Assembly (NCBI GenBank): GCA_903911305.1
Contig: CAIWDB010000317.1
Span: 1-35,192, forward strand
DNA from: an uncultured Methylococcaceae bacterium
GTDB lineage: Bacteria; Pseudomonadota; Gammaproteobacteria; Methylococcales; Methylococcaceae
Reading direction: 5' to 3'
Length of the DNA stretch: 35,192 bases
In this document: in pieces, positions 8,571 to 17,616 of the stretch
Layout of the letters: each line of letters begins with the position of its first letter
Numbering within the stretch: position 1 is the stretch's first letter
Notes under the pieces: generated by a model
Seen by the model: only the letters and a program-made list of their open reading frames with translations
The model's database searches: none
Told to the model about the DNA's origin: nothing
Position numbers and translations under genes: made by a program

Positions 8571-9716
8571 TTACAATAAGGCAAGATCATGCCTGCCTAC
8601 AATAGAATGGACTAAGTTTTTTTCTATTAATTCTTGACTAGCCATCTCGACATACTTGGCATTGCCTAATCGTATCATCATCAACATATAAAAATAGCCG
8701 TGTGGAAGCTTCGGACAACCAGACACATGCCGTAAACGTTGGTAAGGTTTCCCCGCATGAGTATGATGATCGGCATGACGGGAGAGACCGATGAAGGAAT
8801 GCAAAGTAAACCAAGAATCGGTATCCCAAGCGCAATTGCCTGCCAATTTAGAGCCGTTGCGGATCAAGCCCCAATGCTGAAGATAATTGACAGCCTCTAG
8901 CATTCGTAAGGCAACCGCAGCCTGATAGACAAACATTAGCCATGCGATAACACCATAATATTGAAAAATTAGCACAAACAAACCAAATTCTATCACCAAT
9001 CCGTGCAACATGCGATTGCGAAATAGCCTTCCCATACCCTTTCGATGTTGCAGCCTATGAGTTTCCAAGTGCCAGGCATTCCTTAACTGGCCAGAAACCG
9101 AACGTCGAAAAAAATCGGAAAACATTTCCCCGAAACAGGCAGTCGCAGGATCGGCAGATGTGCCTACCATACGATGATGACCATGTGCATGTTCCAATGC
9201 AAAATGGTCATAACACACCGTCCAAAGCAGCATTCGGCCCATCAGGCGCAAATGCCTTGCACGGCGGTGTAACAATTCATGGGCAATGGCAATGCCAGAA
9301 CAACAGGAAGTTGTACCCACGAGAATGCGGAACATGACAATATGGGCCGCACTTGTGGCAGAATCTAAAGGCGTTGACCAAACAAGTCGACTAGTGACTT
9401 CCAACAACAAGATTATATTGGCGATCTGCAAGGCAAACAAAACATATAGGCGGGCATCAAACCACCAATCCATCGCGCTGGGTTTGGGGATGCTTTGATC
9501 CTTTGGGCTGAAATAATCGGCGATAATGCATAACCAAACAGGCATAGTCCATATCAAAGCGGCATTCCAAGTATGAGGGGCTGTGGACAGACAAAGGAAG
9601 GTGGAAAGTGGCAAAATGAAACACAACACTCGCTCAGCCCAAAGCTTTAGGCCTCCGATAAAAATTGAACGTGGAACACTCGATACGCTTGCATGATTCA
9701 GATGAAAAATGGACAT
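8571..9716 (-). CDS. AlkB-like membrane non-haem diiron monooxygenase (alkane hydroxylase family)
   Basis: 381 residues, close to the family length of about 400. Several membrane helices surround the His boxes: HELLH (H146, H150), EHAHGHH (H176, H180, H181), NYLQHWGL (H281; the AlkB HYG motif with Tyr replaced by Trp), and SRHADHH (H314, H317, H318). These ligate the two irons that activate O2 for omega-hydroxylation in AlkB/XylM enzymes. The family call is firm; the substrate is not known, and no rubredoxin gene is adjacent. It is divergent from the carbamoyltransferase gene with only 45 bp between starts, so shared regulation and a biosynthetic rather than degradative role are possible. Confidence 0.88.
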   Translation of the reverse strand: MSIFHLNHASVSSVPRSIFIGGLKLWAERVLCFILPLSTFLCLSTAPHTWNAALIWTMPVWLCIIADYFSPKDQSIPKPSAMDWWFDARLYVLFALQIANIILLLEVTSRLVWSTPLDSATSAAHIVMFRILVGTTSCCSGIAIAHELLHRRARHLRLMGRMLLWTVCYDHFALEHAHGHHRMVGTSADPATACFGEMFSDFFRRSVSGQLRNAWHLETHRLQHRKGMGRLFRNRMLHGLVIEFGLFVLIFQYYGVIAWLMFVYQAAVALRMLEAVNYLQHWGLIRNGSKLAGNCAWDTDSWFTLHSFIGLSRHADHHTHAGKPYQRLRHVSGCPKLPHGYFYMLMMIRLGNAKYVEMASQELIEKNLVHSIVGRHDLALL

Positions 9717-9761
9717 GGCACTTTACAATAATTCTTTCCTATAATTTGACAAAACATCCAA

Positions 9762-11513
9762 ATGGCCGCAAAAACATACTATATTGGTTTAGGCGTGACT
9801 TACCACGACCCTGCCTTGGCCATCATCGACGAAACCGGCACACCTCTCTTTGTCGAAGCGAGCGAACGCTATTTGCAATACAAACGGGCAATCAATTGCG
9901 AACCTGACAACCTGAACAGAACCCCTCAGTTGCTACGCGAATTCTGCCCAGATGCGGGTCGATTCGTAGTGGCAACCAGTTGGCGCAGAAAAAGGCCATG
10001 GTATGAGAACCTTATGTCCTCATTGGGCCTGCTGGAAACTAGAAGGCTCCATCGCCAGGGAATCAAAAAACTAGGCTCTCCCTTGAGCAACCTCCATATT
10101 CACCACATGATGGCCAGCAACCGTCTAAGCCTTGCCCGCGCCGGTTTGAACCTCGCACGACTGCTAGCGGAGCAATACGCCTCGTCCACCGTTCAATTTT
10201 ATGATTTTGACCATCACGACACCCACGCTGCCTCAGCCTGTTACGCCAGCCCCTTTAAACAAGCTTCCTGCGCCGTGGTGGATTCCTATGGTGAAAACGG
10301 TTCCATCTGTTTCTACCGTTATCGTGATGGAAACTTGGAGCGCCTACATGAATCAAAAGGCTTAGGTAGCCTAGGCTTATATTACATGCACATCACCGCC
10401 TTGTGTGGTTTTGATTGGATGCAGGGCGAAGAATGGAAAGTCATGGGCCTTGCCCCTTATGGTCGATTGGACGAAGAAGTGTACAACTTGCTTCAACACG
10501 TACTGACCGTAAACCAACTCAACTTGGAACATCCCCGCAATCGATTGTTCCCTGCCTTGTCTGCTTTGGAGAAAAAGCGCAGGACAACCGATGAACCCAG
10601 TGAACGGGCCGCCGACTTGGCTTACACCGGACAGTATTTTTTTGCCCAGATCATGACAGAGATTCTGTCGAATTTTCATACCGCCTACCCAAACGATTAT
10701 TTGGCACTGGCAGGCGGATGCGCGCTGAACTCTTCGTTCAACGGACATATTATCCACAACACGAATTTCAGCAAGCTTTATGTCCCCCCTGCCCCGGCTG
10801 ACGATGGAACCGCTTTGGGCGCGGCATGGCTGGCGTTTACTAGGGACCATGGCGCTTTTCCAATTTCATCATCACCCTTGTCGGCCTATCAAGGTTCTAC
10901 ATTATCCACCGATGCACTGAAAAGGTTGGTGCGATTTTCTGCCGGGTTGGAAATACGGCACTTGCCGGATTCGGTCTGCCAAGAAACTGCCCGCCTGCTC
11001 GCTCAAGGCAAACTAGTCGGATGGGTTCAAGGCAGGGCCGAATTTGGTCCGCGGGCTTTGGGAAACCGATCCATCCTCGCCGATCCACGCGAACCCGGCA
11101 TGAAGGCGAAAATCAACGAAAGAGTAAAATTTCGCGAGGAATTCCGCCCCTTTGCCCCTTCCATTCTGCATGAATTCGGGCCAGATTATTTTGAAGATTA
11201 TCAAGAAACCCCCTACATGGAAAAAGCCTTACTTTTCCGCAAGGAAGCAGCCGTGCGTGTACCCGCCGTAGTGCATGTGGATGGTACGGGACGCTTGCAA
11301 ACGGTCAAACAGGATTGGAACCCCTTATTTCACCGGTTACTCACCGCTTTTCACCACGAAACAGGGATTCCGTTATTGCTGAACACAAGTTTCAATGTCA
11401 TGGGCAAGCCTATTATCCATTCGGTGGAAGATGCGGTGTCAGTGTTTATGACCAGCGGACTCGACATTTTGGTTATCGGTGACTGGCTATTCGCCAAACC
11501 GGAGGTCAGATGA
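9762..11513 (+). CDS. NodU/TobZ-type carbamoyltransferase
   Basis: 583 residues. The N-terminal Kae1/TsaD-like domain carries the metal-binding HHDTHAASA motif (about residues 151-159) and GGCALNS; the C-terminal YrdC-like region carries the hallmark GRAEFGPRALGNRSILADPR and FREEFRPFAPSI. Such enzymes transfer a carbamoyl group from carbamoyl phosphate, through carbamoyl-AMP, to a hydroxyl on sugars, antibiotics or Nod factors. Its ATGA junction with the next gene (11510-11513) implies translational coupling. The acceptor cannot be read from sequence; a hydroxyl made by the divergent AlkB-like enzyme would be an obvious candidate, as inference only. A TATAAT hexamer at 9740-9745 lies upstream without a good -35. 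Confidence 0.93.
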   Translation: MAAKTYYIGLGVTYHDPALAIIDETGTPLFVEASERYLQYKRAINCEPDNLNRTPQLLREFCPDAGRFVVATSWRRKRPWYENLMSSLGLLETRRLHRQGIKKLGSPLSNLHIHHMMASNRLSLARAGLNLARLLAEQYASSTVQFYDFDHHDTHAASACYASPFKQASCAVVDSYGENGSICFYRYRDGNLERLHESKGLGSLGLYYMHITALCGFDWMQGEEWKVMGLAPYGRLDEEVYNLLQHVLTVNQLNLEHPRNRLFPALSALEKKRRTTDEPSERAADLAYTGQYFFAQIMTEILSNFHTAYPNDYLALAGGCALNSSFNGHIIHNTNFSKLYVPPAPADDGTALGAAWLAFTRDHGAFPISSSPLSAYQGSTLSTDALKRLVRFSAGLEIRHLPDSVCQETARLLAQGKLVGWVQGRAEFGPRALGNRSILADPREPGMKAKINERVKFREEFRPFAPSILHEFGPDYFEDYQETPYMEKALLFRKEAAVRVPAVVHVDGTGRLQTVKQDWNPLFHRLLTAFHHETGIPLLLNTSFNVMGKPIIHSVEDAVSVFMTSGLDILVIGDWLFAKPEVR

Positions 11514-13648
11514 ACGGTCAATTTATGCCAATTGAAGGCGAAGAAGGCTCTCTTCGCGATCAGTTCCATCGGTTTGCCAATGCCAGGGAAAACCCACAAA
11601 CTCTGGCTGAAACCAATGACTACTTAGTTTCATTATTAGCCGAAACGCCAGAGCAACCGGATAAGTTTTGCTTTAACGAAATGAATCCCAACACAGATGA
11701 AGCAGCAGTGAAACTTCTGCCCACACCCCAACAGGCCCATGCAGGCTTGATAGCTTTCCATGCCCCGCTGGCCCTCATTGAAGGTTCATGGTTGCAATCG
11801 GTAGCCTTGGCTGGCAATCAACACAAAGAGCCAGCCTATAAGCTTTTCGCCTGTTATCTGGCGATGCTCGGATATGACGAATCGGATTCACCCGCCTTCG
11901 CCTATCGCGGATGGATGAACCAGAAGCGCATTAGCTTACCCGATCCAAGCTCTTGGCGTTTTGCACACAATCCCCGAGTGGGTGCCTCGGCACTGCATTT
12001 CGCCAATGTGCAATTGGCCTTAGGAATGCATTCGGCCAGCTTTTTGCCGGAAACCCTCGGGTTCACTCTGGCCTACATGAAAAGCAAGTCGTGTTGGAGG
12101 CTTGCCGCCCTGAAAACCCATAGGCGTGACGCAATCCTGACAAGCTTCGCCACTCTACTAAATAGCGCATTGCAAACACTTCGGGCTGATAGTAAAGAAT
12201 TCACTAGAGCTTGCAAAGGCTTCGTCTTGTATAAAACTATTGAAACAGACTACCTAGCCAAATTGAATGCCTATGCCAATGGCACAATGTCACTGGACGA
12301 ACAGGTGGGAGAAATTTTTCTCCGCAAGCGCACTTTCGCTAGAGGCTACCATGCCAAGGTTAACCTAGGTGGACGGGGGTTGGAAGAATGGTTCGCCGAA
12401 ACGCCCTTCGACATGGCAGGCTTCCTTGAAGAATTCGCCCATTCCAGCTTTGCCAAAACTAGAGAAGGAGGGCGATTATTCGATCAATTGACTGGTTTCG
12501 GCGGGCCCATGTTCGGCGTATTCGACAAGCATGAGATGACATTGATAAATGCTTGGCTGGATAAAGCCGAGGCTAAGCAGGATGCTTTCGTGTCAATAAA
12601 CCAAATTGCGCATACACTGAAGCCGACTGAACCAACAACTCAGGTAAAACATGGACAAGTCAAAAGCCGAGCCCTACCCTTTCTCAAATCTATCGACAAC
12701 CGCAAGCTATTTCATCTACTAGTCAACCAAGACTTCCAACCCAGCACACTGACCGCAGCGCAACAAAGGGTTGAAAAGACCTTGGCCCAAACTCGCTTTT
12801 TCTTGCGTGACAAACATCCGAATGATCGTTTTTTCGAATACTCGCCAACCGCTTTCACTCAGCGAATTTTGCAAATTCATGACACAGGAATCAGCCAATT
12901 CAAACCACTCCAAGGCGAGCCAAGTTTGCGCCGTGAAGAATACATCTGGGCCATACGTCAGTTTGCCCCGGCGATACTCGTTGACGGATGTTGGTTACAA
13001 CATTTAGGGGAAGCAGCAGAACAAGGTCAGCGTAAAATCCGCCTCCTACAGCGCATCCATGCAGAGGAATTGGGAGAGGGGAAAATCGAATGGAACCACC
13101 CGAAGATCTACCGCGATTTGCTCAATGACTTGACAATTGAACTTCCACCGCTAGATAGCTTAGATTTCGCTTATCACGCCAGTCTTCTCGATACTGCTTT
13201 TGATCTGCCCAGTTTTCTGCTTGCCATTGCCCAATTCCCCAAAACCTATTTGCCAGAATTGCTCGGCCTTAATCTGGCCATAGAACTAAGCGGGCTTGGA
13301 ACTGGTTATATGCGATTGGCGGAAGGTTTGCGCCACTGGAAGATCAACCCCTTGATTGTCACCTTGCATCTCTCCATCGACAACCTTGCGGGCGGTCACG
13401 CCGCAATGGCCTGTGAAGCCATACAATTACACATGGATGAGGTATTGTCTTGCGATGGAGAAGACTATGCGAAAATAATTTGGCATCGAATATGGAATGG
13501 TTACCGATCCTTAGAAGGTGTCACCTACTGTTTTAGACTGGCACTGATTCTAGGGTTTTTGAGGCGGTTTATGCCGCAAAGATTGCTAAGCTTTTCAAAA
13601 AACAGATATAATTCAATACAATCCAATATTTTTAACAACGACTTATAG
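11510..13648 (+). CDS. Iron-containing redox enzyme with two haem-oxygenase-like diiron (HDO) domains
   Basis: 712 residues, starting inside the stop of the carbamoyltransferase gene. Two copies of one fold are visible. The N-terminal copy (about 80-350) has LALIEGSWLQSV and FLPETLGFTLAY. The C-terminal copy (about 475-690) has AILVDGCWLQHL, then HAEELGEGK with a following His (about 517-530), YLPELLGLNLAIE (about 579-591) and a SIDNLAGGH motif (about 621-630). The second copy keeps the carboxylate/His pattern of HDO enzymes, which use a labile diiron site and O2. The first has lost the EELGEG and D/H ligand motifs and looks non-catalytic. HDO enzymes cleave or oxidise amino-acid- or fatty-acid-like substrates in natural-product pathways; the substrate here is unknown. 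Confidence 0.78.
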   Translation: MNGQFMPIEGEEGSLRDQFHRFANARENPQTLAETNDYLVSLLAETPEQPDKFCFNEMNPNTDEAAVKLLPTPQQAHAGLIAFHAPLALIEGSWLQSVALAGNQHKEPAYKLFACYLAMLGYDESDSPAFAYRGWMNQKRISLPDPSSWRFAHNPRVGASALHFANVQLALGMHSASFLPETLGFTLAYMKSKSCWRLAALKTHRRDAILTSFATLLNSALQTLRADSKEFTRACKGFVLYKTIETDYLAKLNAYANGTMSLDEQVGEIFLRKRTFARGYHAKVNLGGRGLEEWFAETPFDMAGFLEEFAHSSFAKTREGGRLFDQLTGFGGPMFGVFDKHEMTLINAWLDKAEAKQDAFVSINQIAHTLKPTEPTTQVKHGQVKSRALPFLKSIDNRKLFHLLVNQDFQPSTLTAAQQRVEKTLAQTRFFLRDKHPNDRFFEYSPTAFTQRILQIHDTGISQFKPLQGEPSLRREEYIWAIRQFAPAILVDGCWLQHLGEAAEQGQRKIRLLQRIHAEELGEGKIEWNHPKIYRDLLNDLTIELPPLDSLDFAYHASLLDTAFDLPSFLLAIAQFPKTYLPELLGLNLAIELSGLGTGYMRLAEGLRHWKINPLIVTLHLSIDNLAGGHAAMACEAIQLHMDEVLSCDGEDYAKIIWHRIWNGYRSLEGVTYCFRLALILGFLRRFMPQRLLSFSKNRYNSIQSNIFNNDL

Positions 13649-13658
13649 GCGTAAGGCA

Positions 13659-13917
13659 ATGAATTGTCCATTCCCACAAGATGCCATAACTTGGCTACAA
13701 GATTTGAAAACTGTTCGGCTTAGCCCTACTTGCACTGCTAACTGCCATTTTTTCCACCGTTCTCATTGGACGCGACGTGGGCGGCATGGCTAGGCATGAG
13801 AGCGAGATTCTCGCAGAACTGAAGAGGCTTCATGATAGAATTGATCGAATGGAAACTTCACGTCCGCATGAAACTGGCAATAACGTGAACAAAACCAATA
13901 GCCCACAGTTGGAATGA
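13659..13917 (+). pseudogene. Small membrane protein, reading frame interrupted by a frameshift
   Basis: ATG 13659 opens a frame that stops at 13791-13793 after 44 codons with an un-protein-like ending. The +1 frame from 13708 to TGA 13915-13917 lacks a start but encodes a clear membrane helix (LFGLALLALLTAIFSTVLIG) followed by a charged coiled coil (ESEILAELKRLHDRIDRMET). Skipping one A in the AAAA run at 13707-13710 joins the two into one sensible protein of about 85 residues. This could be a sequencing or assembly indel, a recent mutation, or programmed +1 frameshifting. It sits between the HDO gene and the O-antigen ligase on the same strand. A TAAGG lies only 2-3 bases from the ATG, closer than usual. 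Confidence 0.6.
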
Positions 13918-13954
13918 TAGCCCTCAGTGTTTGAACACATTTAGAAAAGAACGA

Positions 13955-16357
13955 ATGACTCAGCAAGCGGCAATGTCTAGAAATGCATTACCAGCACTAG
14001 TCTTGCAACGTGTGATCGCATTACTGATAGTTGCTGTGACGGGCTATAGCGTTGCGCATTACCCTTACGCAGTGATTTTGCTAAGCCTGCTATTAGTTGC
14101 CTATGCCGTATGTCTGATTATTGTACCTTCTGCTTGGTTAATGGCACTCCCAATACTATTACCACTAATCAATTTGGCACCTTGGAGCGGAAGGTTTTTT
14201 CTTGAAGATTTTGATTTTTTCATTTTGCTCACTCTGGCTAGTTCGCTTTGGCACGGTGATTACAGCAGGACAAACCGACCACAATTTTCCTTACCACCTA
14301 CCCTATTGATCATTTTTTTCTTAACTACCCATAGTATCGCCGCTTTACGTGGACTACTCCCTATCGTAGCAATAGATGGGAATGCATTCAGTAGTTATTA
14401 CAGCCATTACAACGCGCTAAGGGTAGGTAAATCATTGATTTGGGCCGTGTTGCTCATACCGGCCCTATTACGTGCATTTTCTAATAACCAAGACCGGGCA
14501 CGCCACTATTTAATATCTGGCATTAGCATTGGTTTAATCGGCATGGGGATCGCCGTGCTTTGGGAGCGCGGCGTATTCAGCGATTTAATCTATGGCGATA
14601 CTATTTACGCCAAACTTAGAAATCTGACAGACTTCAGTACTGATTATCGAATAACTGCTCTTTTCTCTGAAATGCATACTGGCGGTGAAGCTGTCGATGG
14701 ATATATTGCTTTAACATGGCCGTTCGCCTTGGCCGGGTTTGTGTTGGCAGTAACCCGCTTTGAAATGGGTATTCAATTACTTGCACTATCTGCGGGACTG
14801 TATTCTGCACTAGTCACCTTCTCAAGAGGGACTTATATTGCCGTAGGAGTTTCCCTATTGACATTCGCCACACTGTATGCTCTGAGCCATTTACGACGGG
14901 AAGTCTCTGGCAAACAATCTTGGCCAATACCGATTGTCTTATTGCTTGTCGTTGCCATTTGCTCGACACTTTATGGAAAAGGAGGTTTCTATGCATTAAT
15001 AGCCGCTTCAGGCATTTTCGGAAGCGCCATACTACTTAGCTTTCTAAAATTCCTACGCCGTGATATACGTGCGATGTTGCTTGCATTAACATTCTTTGGA
15101 GGATTAGCCCTAATGATGCGAGGGATGCTGACATCCAAGTGGGTAAGCAATGGTTTTAGCGAATCAACGATAATGTGTCTACCCAGTTCTTTTTTATTAC
15201 TAATGTCGGGAATTTTCATCGGTAGCCGCACACGAGAGGTATTCAATCTCCGCGAACTCGCCATTAGCTTAACTTTTGTCATCACCCTGATTTCAATATG
15301 CGTCCCAGCTTTGTCTGGTAGCTATATGAAAAGCCGTTTTACCACCACGCAAGATGACTTTGGTGGTCGATTGGATCACTGGAAGCATGCTGTTGCATTA
15401 ATGAATTCGGATTGGGACACCTATCTTATGGGTATGGGCTTGGGTGTATTCCCAAGAAGTTATTTGTGGGGAAAGGAAACAGAGAAATCCAGTATTGCAG
15501 CACTCCACGAAGATGGCATCAATACTTATCTAAGGCTTAGCAATAGCATGGACTTGGCGATGGGACAGCGAATTAACTTAGAAGCTAACCAGACATATAA
15601 GCTTTCGCTAGACTATAAAACAAAAGCCAACATTGGCACTTTAGACATCAGCATTTGTAGGCGCAATATTATCGTCCCTTGGGACTCCGATTGCATTTCA
15701 ACGTCAAGAGCCCTTCAAGCGGGTCAATGGCAACACTTGGAATGGGAATTCAATATGGGCCAAATCGGTGATGGGGTTCGTTTTGGTCGACGCCCATTGG
15801 TACTTCGCCTCACTCATTTTTATTACAAACCTCAAGGTGATTACAACTTACCCTTGAATTTTATCGACCTCGATAAGATCCAATTAATGGATGGCTACGG
15901 ATGGGATTATCTGACCAATGGGCTATTCGACAATGGCTTGGATAATTGGTTTCCTACCTCAGATCACGCCCACTTGCCACTTCACATCAAAAACCTCTGG
16001 GTAAATATCTATTTTGAACAAGGGTTGCTTGGAATTACTGCATTCCTTGCCCTTAGCCTGTCTGCTGTATCTTCTGGGATACGCTTATCCCGCCAAGGTG
16101 ATATATTCGCCTTGGCCCTTGTTTCTTCATTAATGGGTTTCTTTTCGGTAGGACTGATTGGTACTTTGTACGACGTGCCAAGAGTATGTTTTTTATTTTT
16201 TTTGATAGTGTTTACTTTACTGGCACAAGACCCTTTGAAATTAAGTCAGTCAAGCAAACGGAAAATAGCCGATGCTGGCATCGGCAATACATCCAAAAGA
16301 AGGGCTTCTTTTGTTCAGCCCCCAATAAATAATCTGATTAACAATCAATATACTTAA
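13955..16357 (+). CDS. O-antigen ligase/polymerase-family membrane protein with large periplasmic insert
   Basis: 800 residues from ATG 13955 (a TTG at 13931 is an alternative start). Multiple membrane helices with the conserved N-terminal pattern PAWLMALP-type and LAPWSGRFFLEDFD, and the Wzy_C/WaaL-like region with RLDHWKHA and GMGLGVFP. Instead of running straight to the next conserved His loop, about 150 residues (about 515-670) with beta-rich, carbohydrate-binding-like character intervene, before LHIKNLWVNIYFEQGLLG resumes the ligase fold. Such proteins join or polymerise undecaprenyl-linked glycans on the periplasmic side. No full polysaccharide cluster is visible in the window. Two further genes of this block are the frameshifted membrane protein upstream and the GGDEF-like gene downstream. 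Confidence 0.8.
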   Translation: MTQQAAMSRNALPALVLQRVIALLIVAVTGYSVAHYPYAVILLSLLLVAYAVCLIIVPSAWLMALPILLPLINLAPWSGRFFLEDFDFFILLTLASSLWHGDYSRTNRPQFSLPPTLLIIFFLTTHSIAALRGLLPIVAIDGNAFSSYYSHYNALRVGKSLIWAVLLIPALLRAFSNNQDRARHYLISGISIGLIGMGIAVLWERGVFSDLIYGDTIYAKLRNLTDFSTDYRITALFSEMHTGGEAVDGYIALTWPFALAGFVLAVTRFEMGIQLLALSAGLYSALVTFSRGTYIAVGVSLLTFATLYALSHLRREVSGKQSWPIPIVLLLVVAICSTLYGKGGFYALIAASGIFGSAILLSFLKFLRRDIRAMLLALTFFGGLALMMRGMLTSKWVSNGFSESTIMCLPSSFLLLMSGIFIGSRTREVFNLRELAISLTFVITLISICVPALSGSYMKSRFTTTQDDFGGRLDHWKHAVALMNSDWDTYLMGMGLGVFPRSYLWGKETEKSSIAALHEDGINTYLRLSNSMDLAMGQRINLEANQTYKLSLDYKTKANIGTLDISICRRNIIVPWDSDCISTSRALQAGQWQHLEWEFNMGQIGDGVRFGRRPLVLRLTHFYYKPQGDYNLPLNFIDLDKIQLMDGYGWDYLTNGLFDNGLDNWFPTSDHAHLPLHIKNLWVNIYFEQGLLGITAFLALSLSAVSSGIRLSRQGDIFALALVSSLMGFFSVGLIGTLYDVPRVCFLFFLIVFTLLAQDPLKLSQSSKRKIADAGIGNTSKRRASFVQPPINNLINNQYT

Positions 16358-16409
16358 AAGAGAAACTCAAAGTGTTATTTTATTTAACCCCCCATACAGG
16401 AGGATAAAA

Positions 16410-17525
16410 GTGAGTATAGGCATTTCCAGAATGTTTGCCAATTCTAATAAACAAGCCCGACAAAATACGAGATCAAGAATATTTTTTGAAAATCACACAG
16501 CTTCTGTTGTCAATACAGTCGTTTTTGCAGTGCTTGGAACATTGTTTCTGGTAGGTGATTTTGCACTAGACTCAAACTTTATTGTAAAGTCTATTACTTA
16601 TCGATGTGCGATATTAGGCATTCTATTGTCTTCGGCATTGTTGAAGTGGCTTTCTAAATCCATTTACTTTAATTATGCCGTTGCATATTCGTCAATCGCC
16701 CTCTGTGAAATCGGGCTAACATTATTGTTAAACGGGCTTGACGGTGGACTGAAAGCGGGTGTGGGCCAATTTATATATTTTTATCTTGGAACCTTGTTTT
16801 TTTGTAGTCTTTATCCATTTAATTATAACATTTTCGGTTGCATTGCATTAACAATCATACCATTTGCAGTTGGCATACCGTTTACCTTTAATTTCCCTTT
16901 AGTCTTGTATGCCTGTGTGCTTGCACCGACTTTATTAGTGACAATTTTAATACACTATAAAATTCGGTTTATCTCGGTCGATATTCAAAAGATTCGCCTT
17001 GAAATGGAATCTTCGGCATTGATCGAGCCAATGACAGGGTTATTGAATTATCGCGGCTTTGAACGCATGTATCAACGTACCGTTAAATTAAGCCTATTCA
17101 AACCTTCCGAGCAATTTCTGTTATTAATTGAATTGCAAGGCTTGGAAAATCTAAAACCTTTAATTGGTGTAAAACAGGTCAGCTTAATGCAAGTCAAAAT
17201 TGCAGAACTTATTGAATCATCCTTGACTGTCCGCAATTTGTCAGCATACTTTGGCGAAAGTGAATTTGCTTGCTTCCTTCAGCATGTCTCGCAAGACGAG
17301 GCTTTGGCTTATGCCGAGGGGATAAGAAAAACCATCGCTGAAAAAGAATTCGATTGTCCGTCAACAGAAACAGGCAAAGTAAGCGTCAAAGCTAGCATAG
17401 GCATTGTATCTGTAGACATTAAAGATGAAATGAAAACGTTAATAAACCGAGCCCGCATCTGCCTAAACCAAGCGGTATCTTTAGGTGGTAACCAGTGTGT
17501 AATAATATCCCGAACAGGAAATTAG
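16410..17525 (+). CDS. Membrane protein with degenerate GGDEF domain
   Basis: 371 residues. The GTG start is well supported by GGAGG (about 16399-16403). The N-terminal half has about six hydrophobic helices (residues 30-190). The C-terminal half starts like a diguanylate cyclase (EPMTGLLNYRGF, close to the DxLTGLxNRR entry motif), but the signature GGDEF loop reads GESEF (about residue 280) and the preceding Arg is missing, so c-di-GMP synthesis is doubtful. It may instead bind a nucleotide or act as a structural sensor. It lies 52 bp after the O-antigen-ligase gene on the same strand and may be co-transcribed, which would fit control of surface polysaccharide. Confidence 0.8.
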   Translation: MSIGISRMFANSNKQARQNTRSRIFFENHTASVVNTVVFAVLGTLFLVGDFALDSNFIVKSITYRCAILGILLSSALLKWLSKSIYFNYAVAYSSIALCEIGLTLLLNGLDGGLKAGVGQFIYFYLGTLFFCSLYPFNYNIFGCIALTIIPFAVGIPFTFNFPLVLYACVLAPTLLVTILIHYKIRFISVDIQKIRLEMESSALIEPMTGLLNYRGFERMYQRTVKLSLFKPSEQFLLLIELQGLENLKPLIGVKQVSLMQVKIAELIESSLTVRNLSAYFGESEFACFLQHVSQDEALAYAEGIRKTIAEKEFDCPSTETGKVSVKASIGIVSVDIKDEMKTLINRARICLNQAVSLGGNQCVIISRTGN

Positions 17526-17581
17526 CCCATATTGGATTATGTGCTAACACTGTCGGAGTCACTCTCGAAGTCAATGGATGA

Positions 17582-17611
17582 TTAATAATAGCGATGTCTA
17601 TTTATTATTAA
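17582..17611. terminator. AT-rich inverted repeat between convergent genes
   Basis: A perfect 9-bp dyad (TTAATAATA ... TATTATTAA) with a 12-bp spacer occupies the gap between the GGDEF-like gene (ends 17525) and the minus-strand ferredoxin gene (ends 17617). Its position suits a bidirectional terminator, but the stem is pure A/T and therefore weak. There is no GC-rich stem. Confidence 0.3.
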
Positions 17612-17616
17612 CCATT

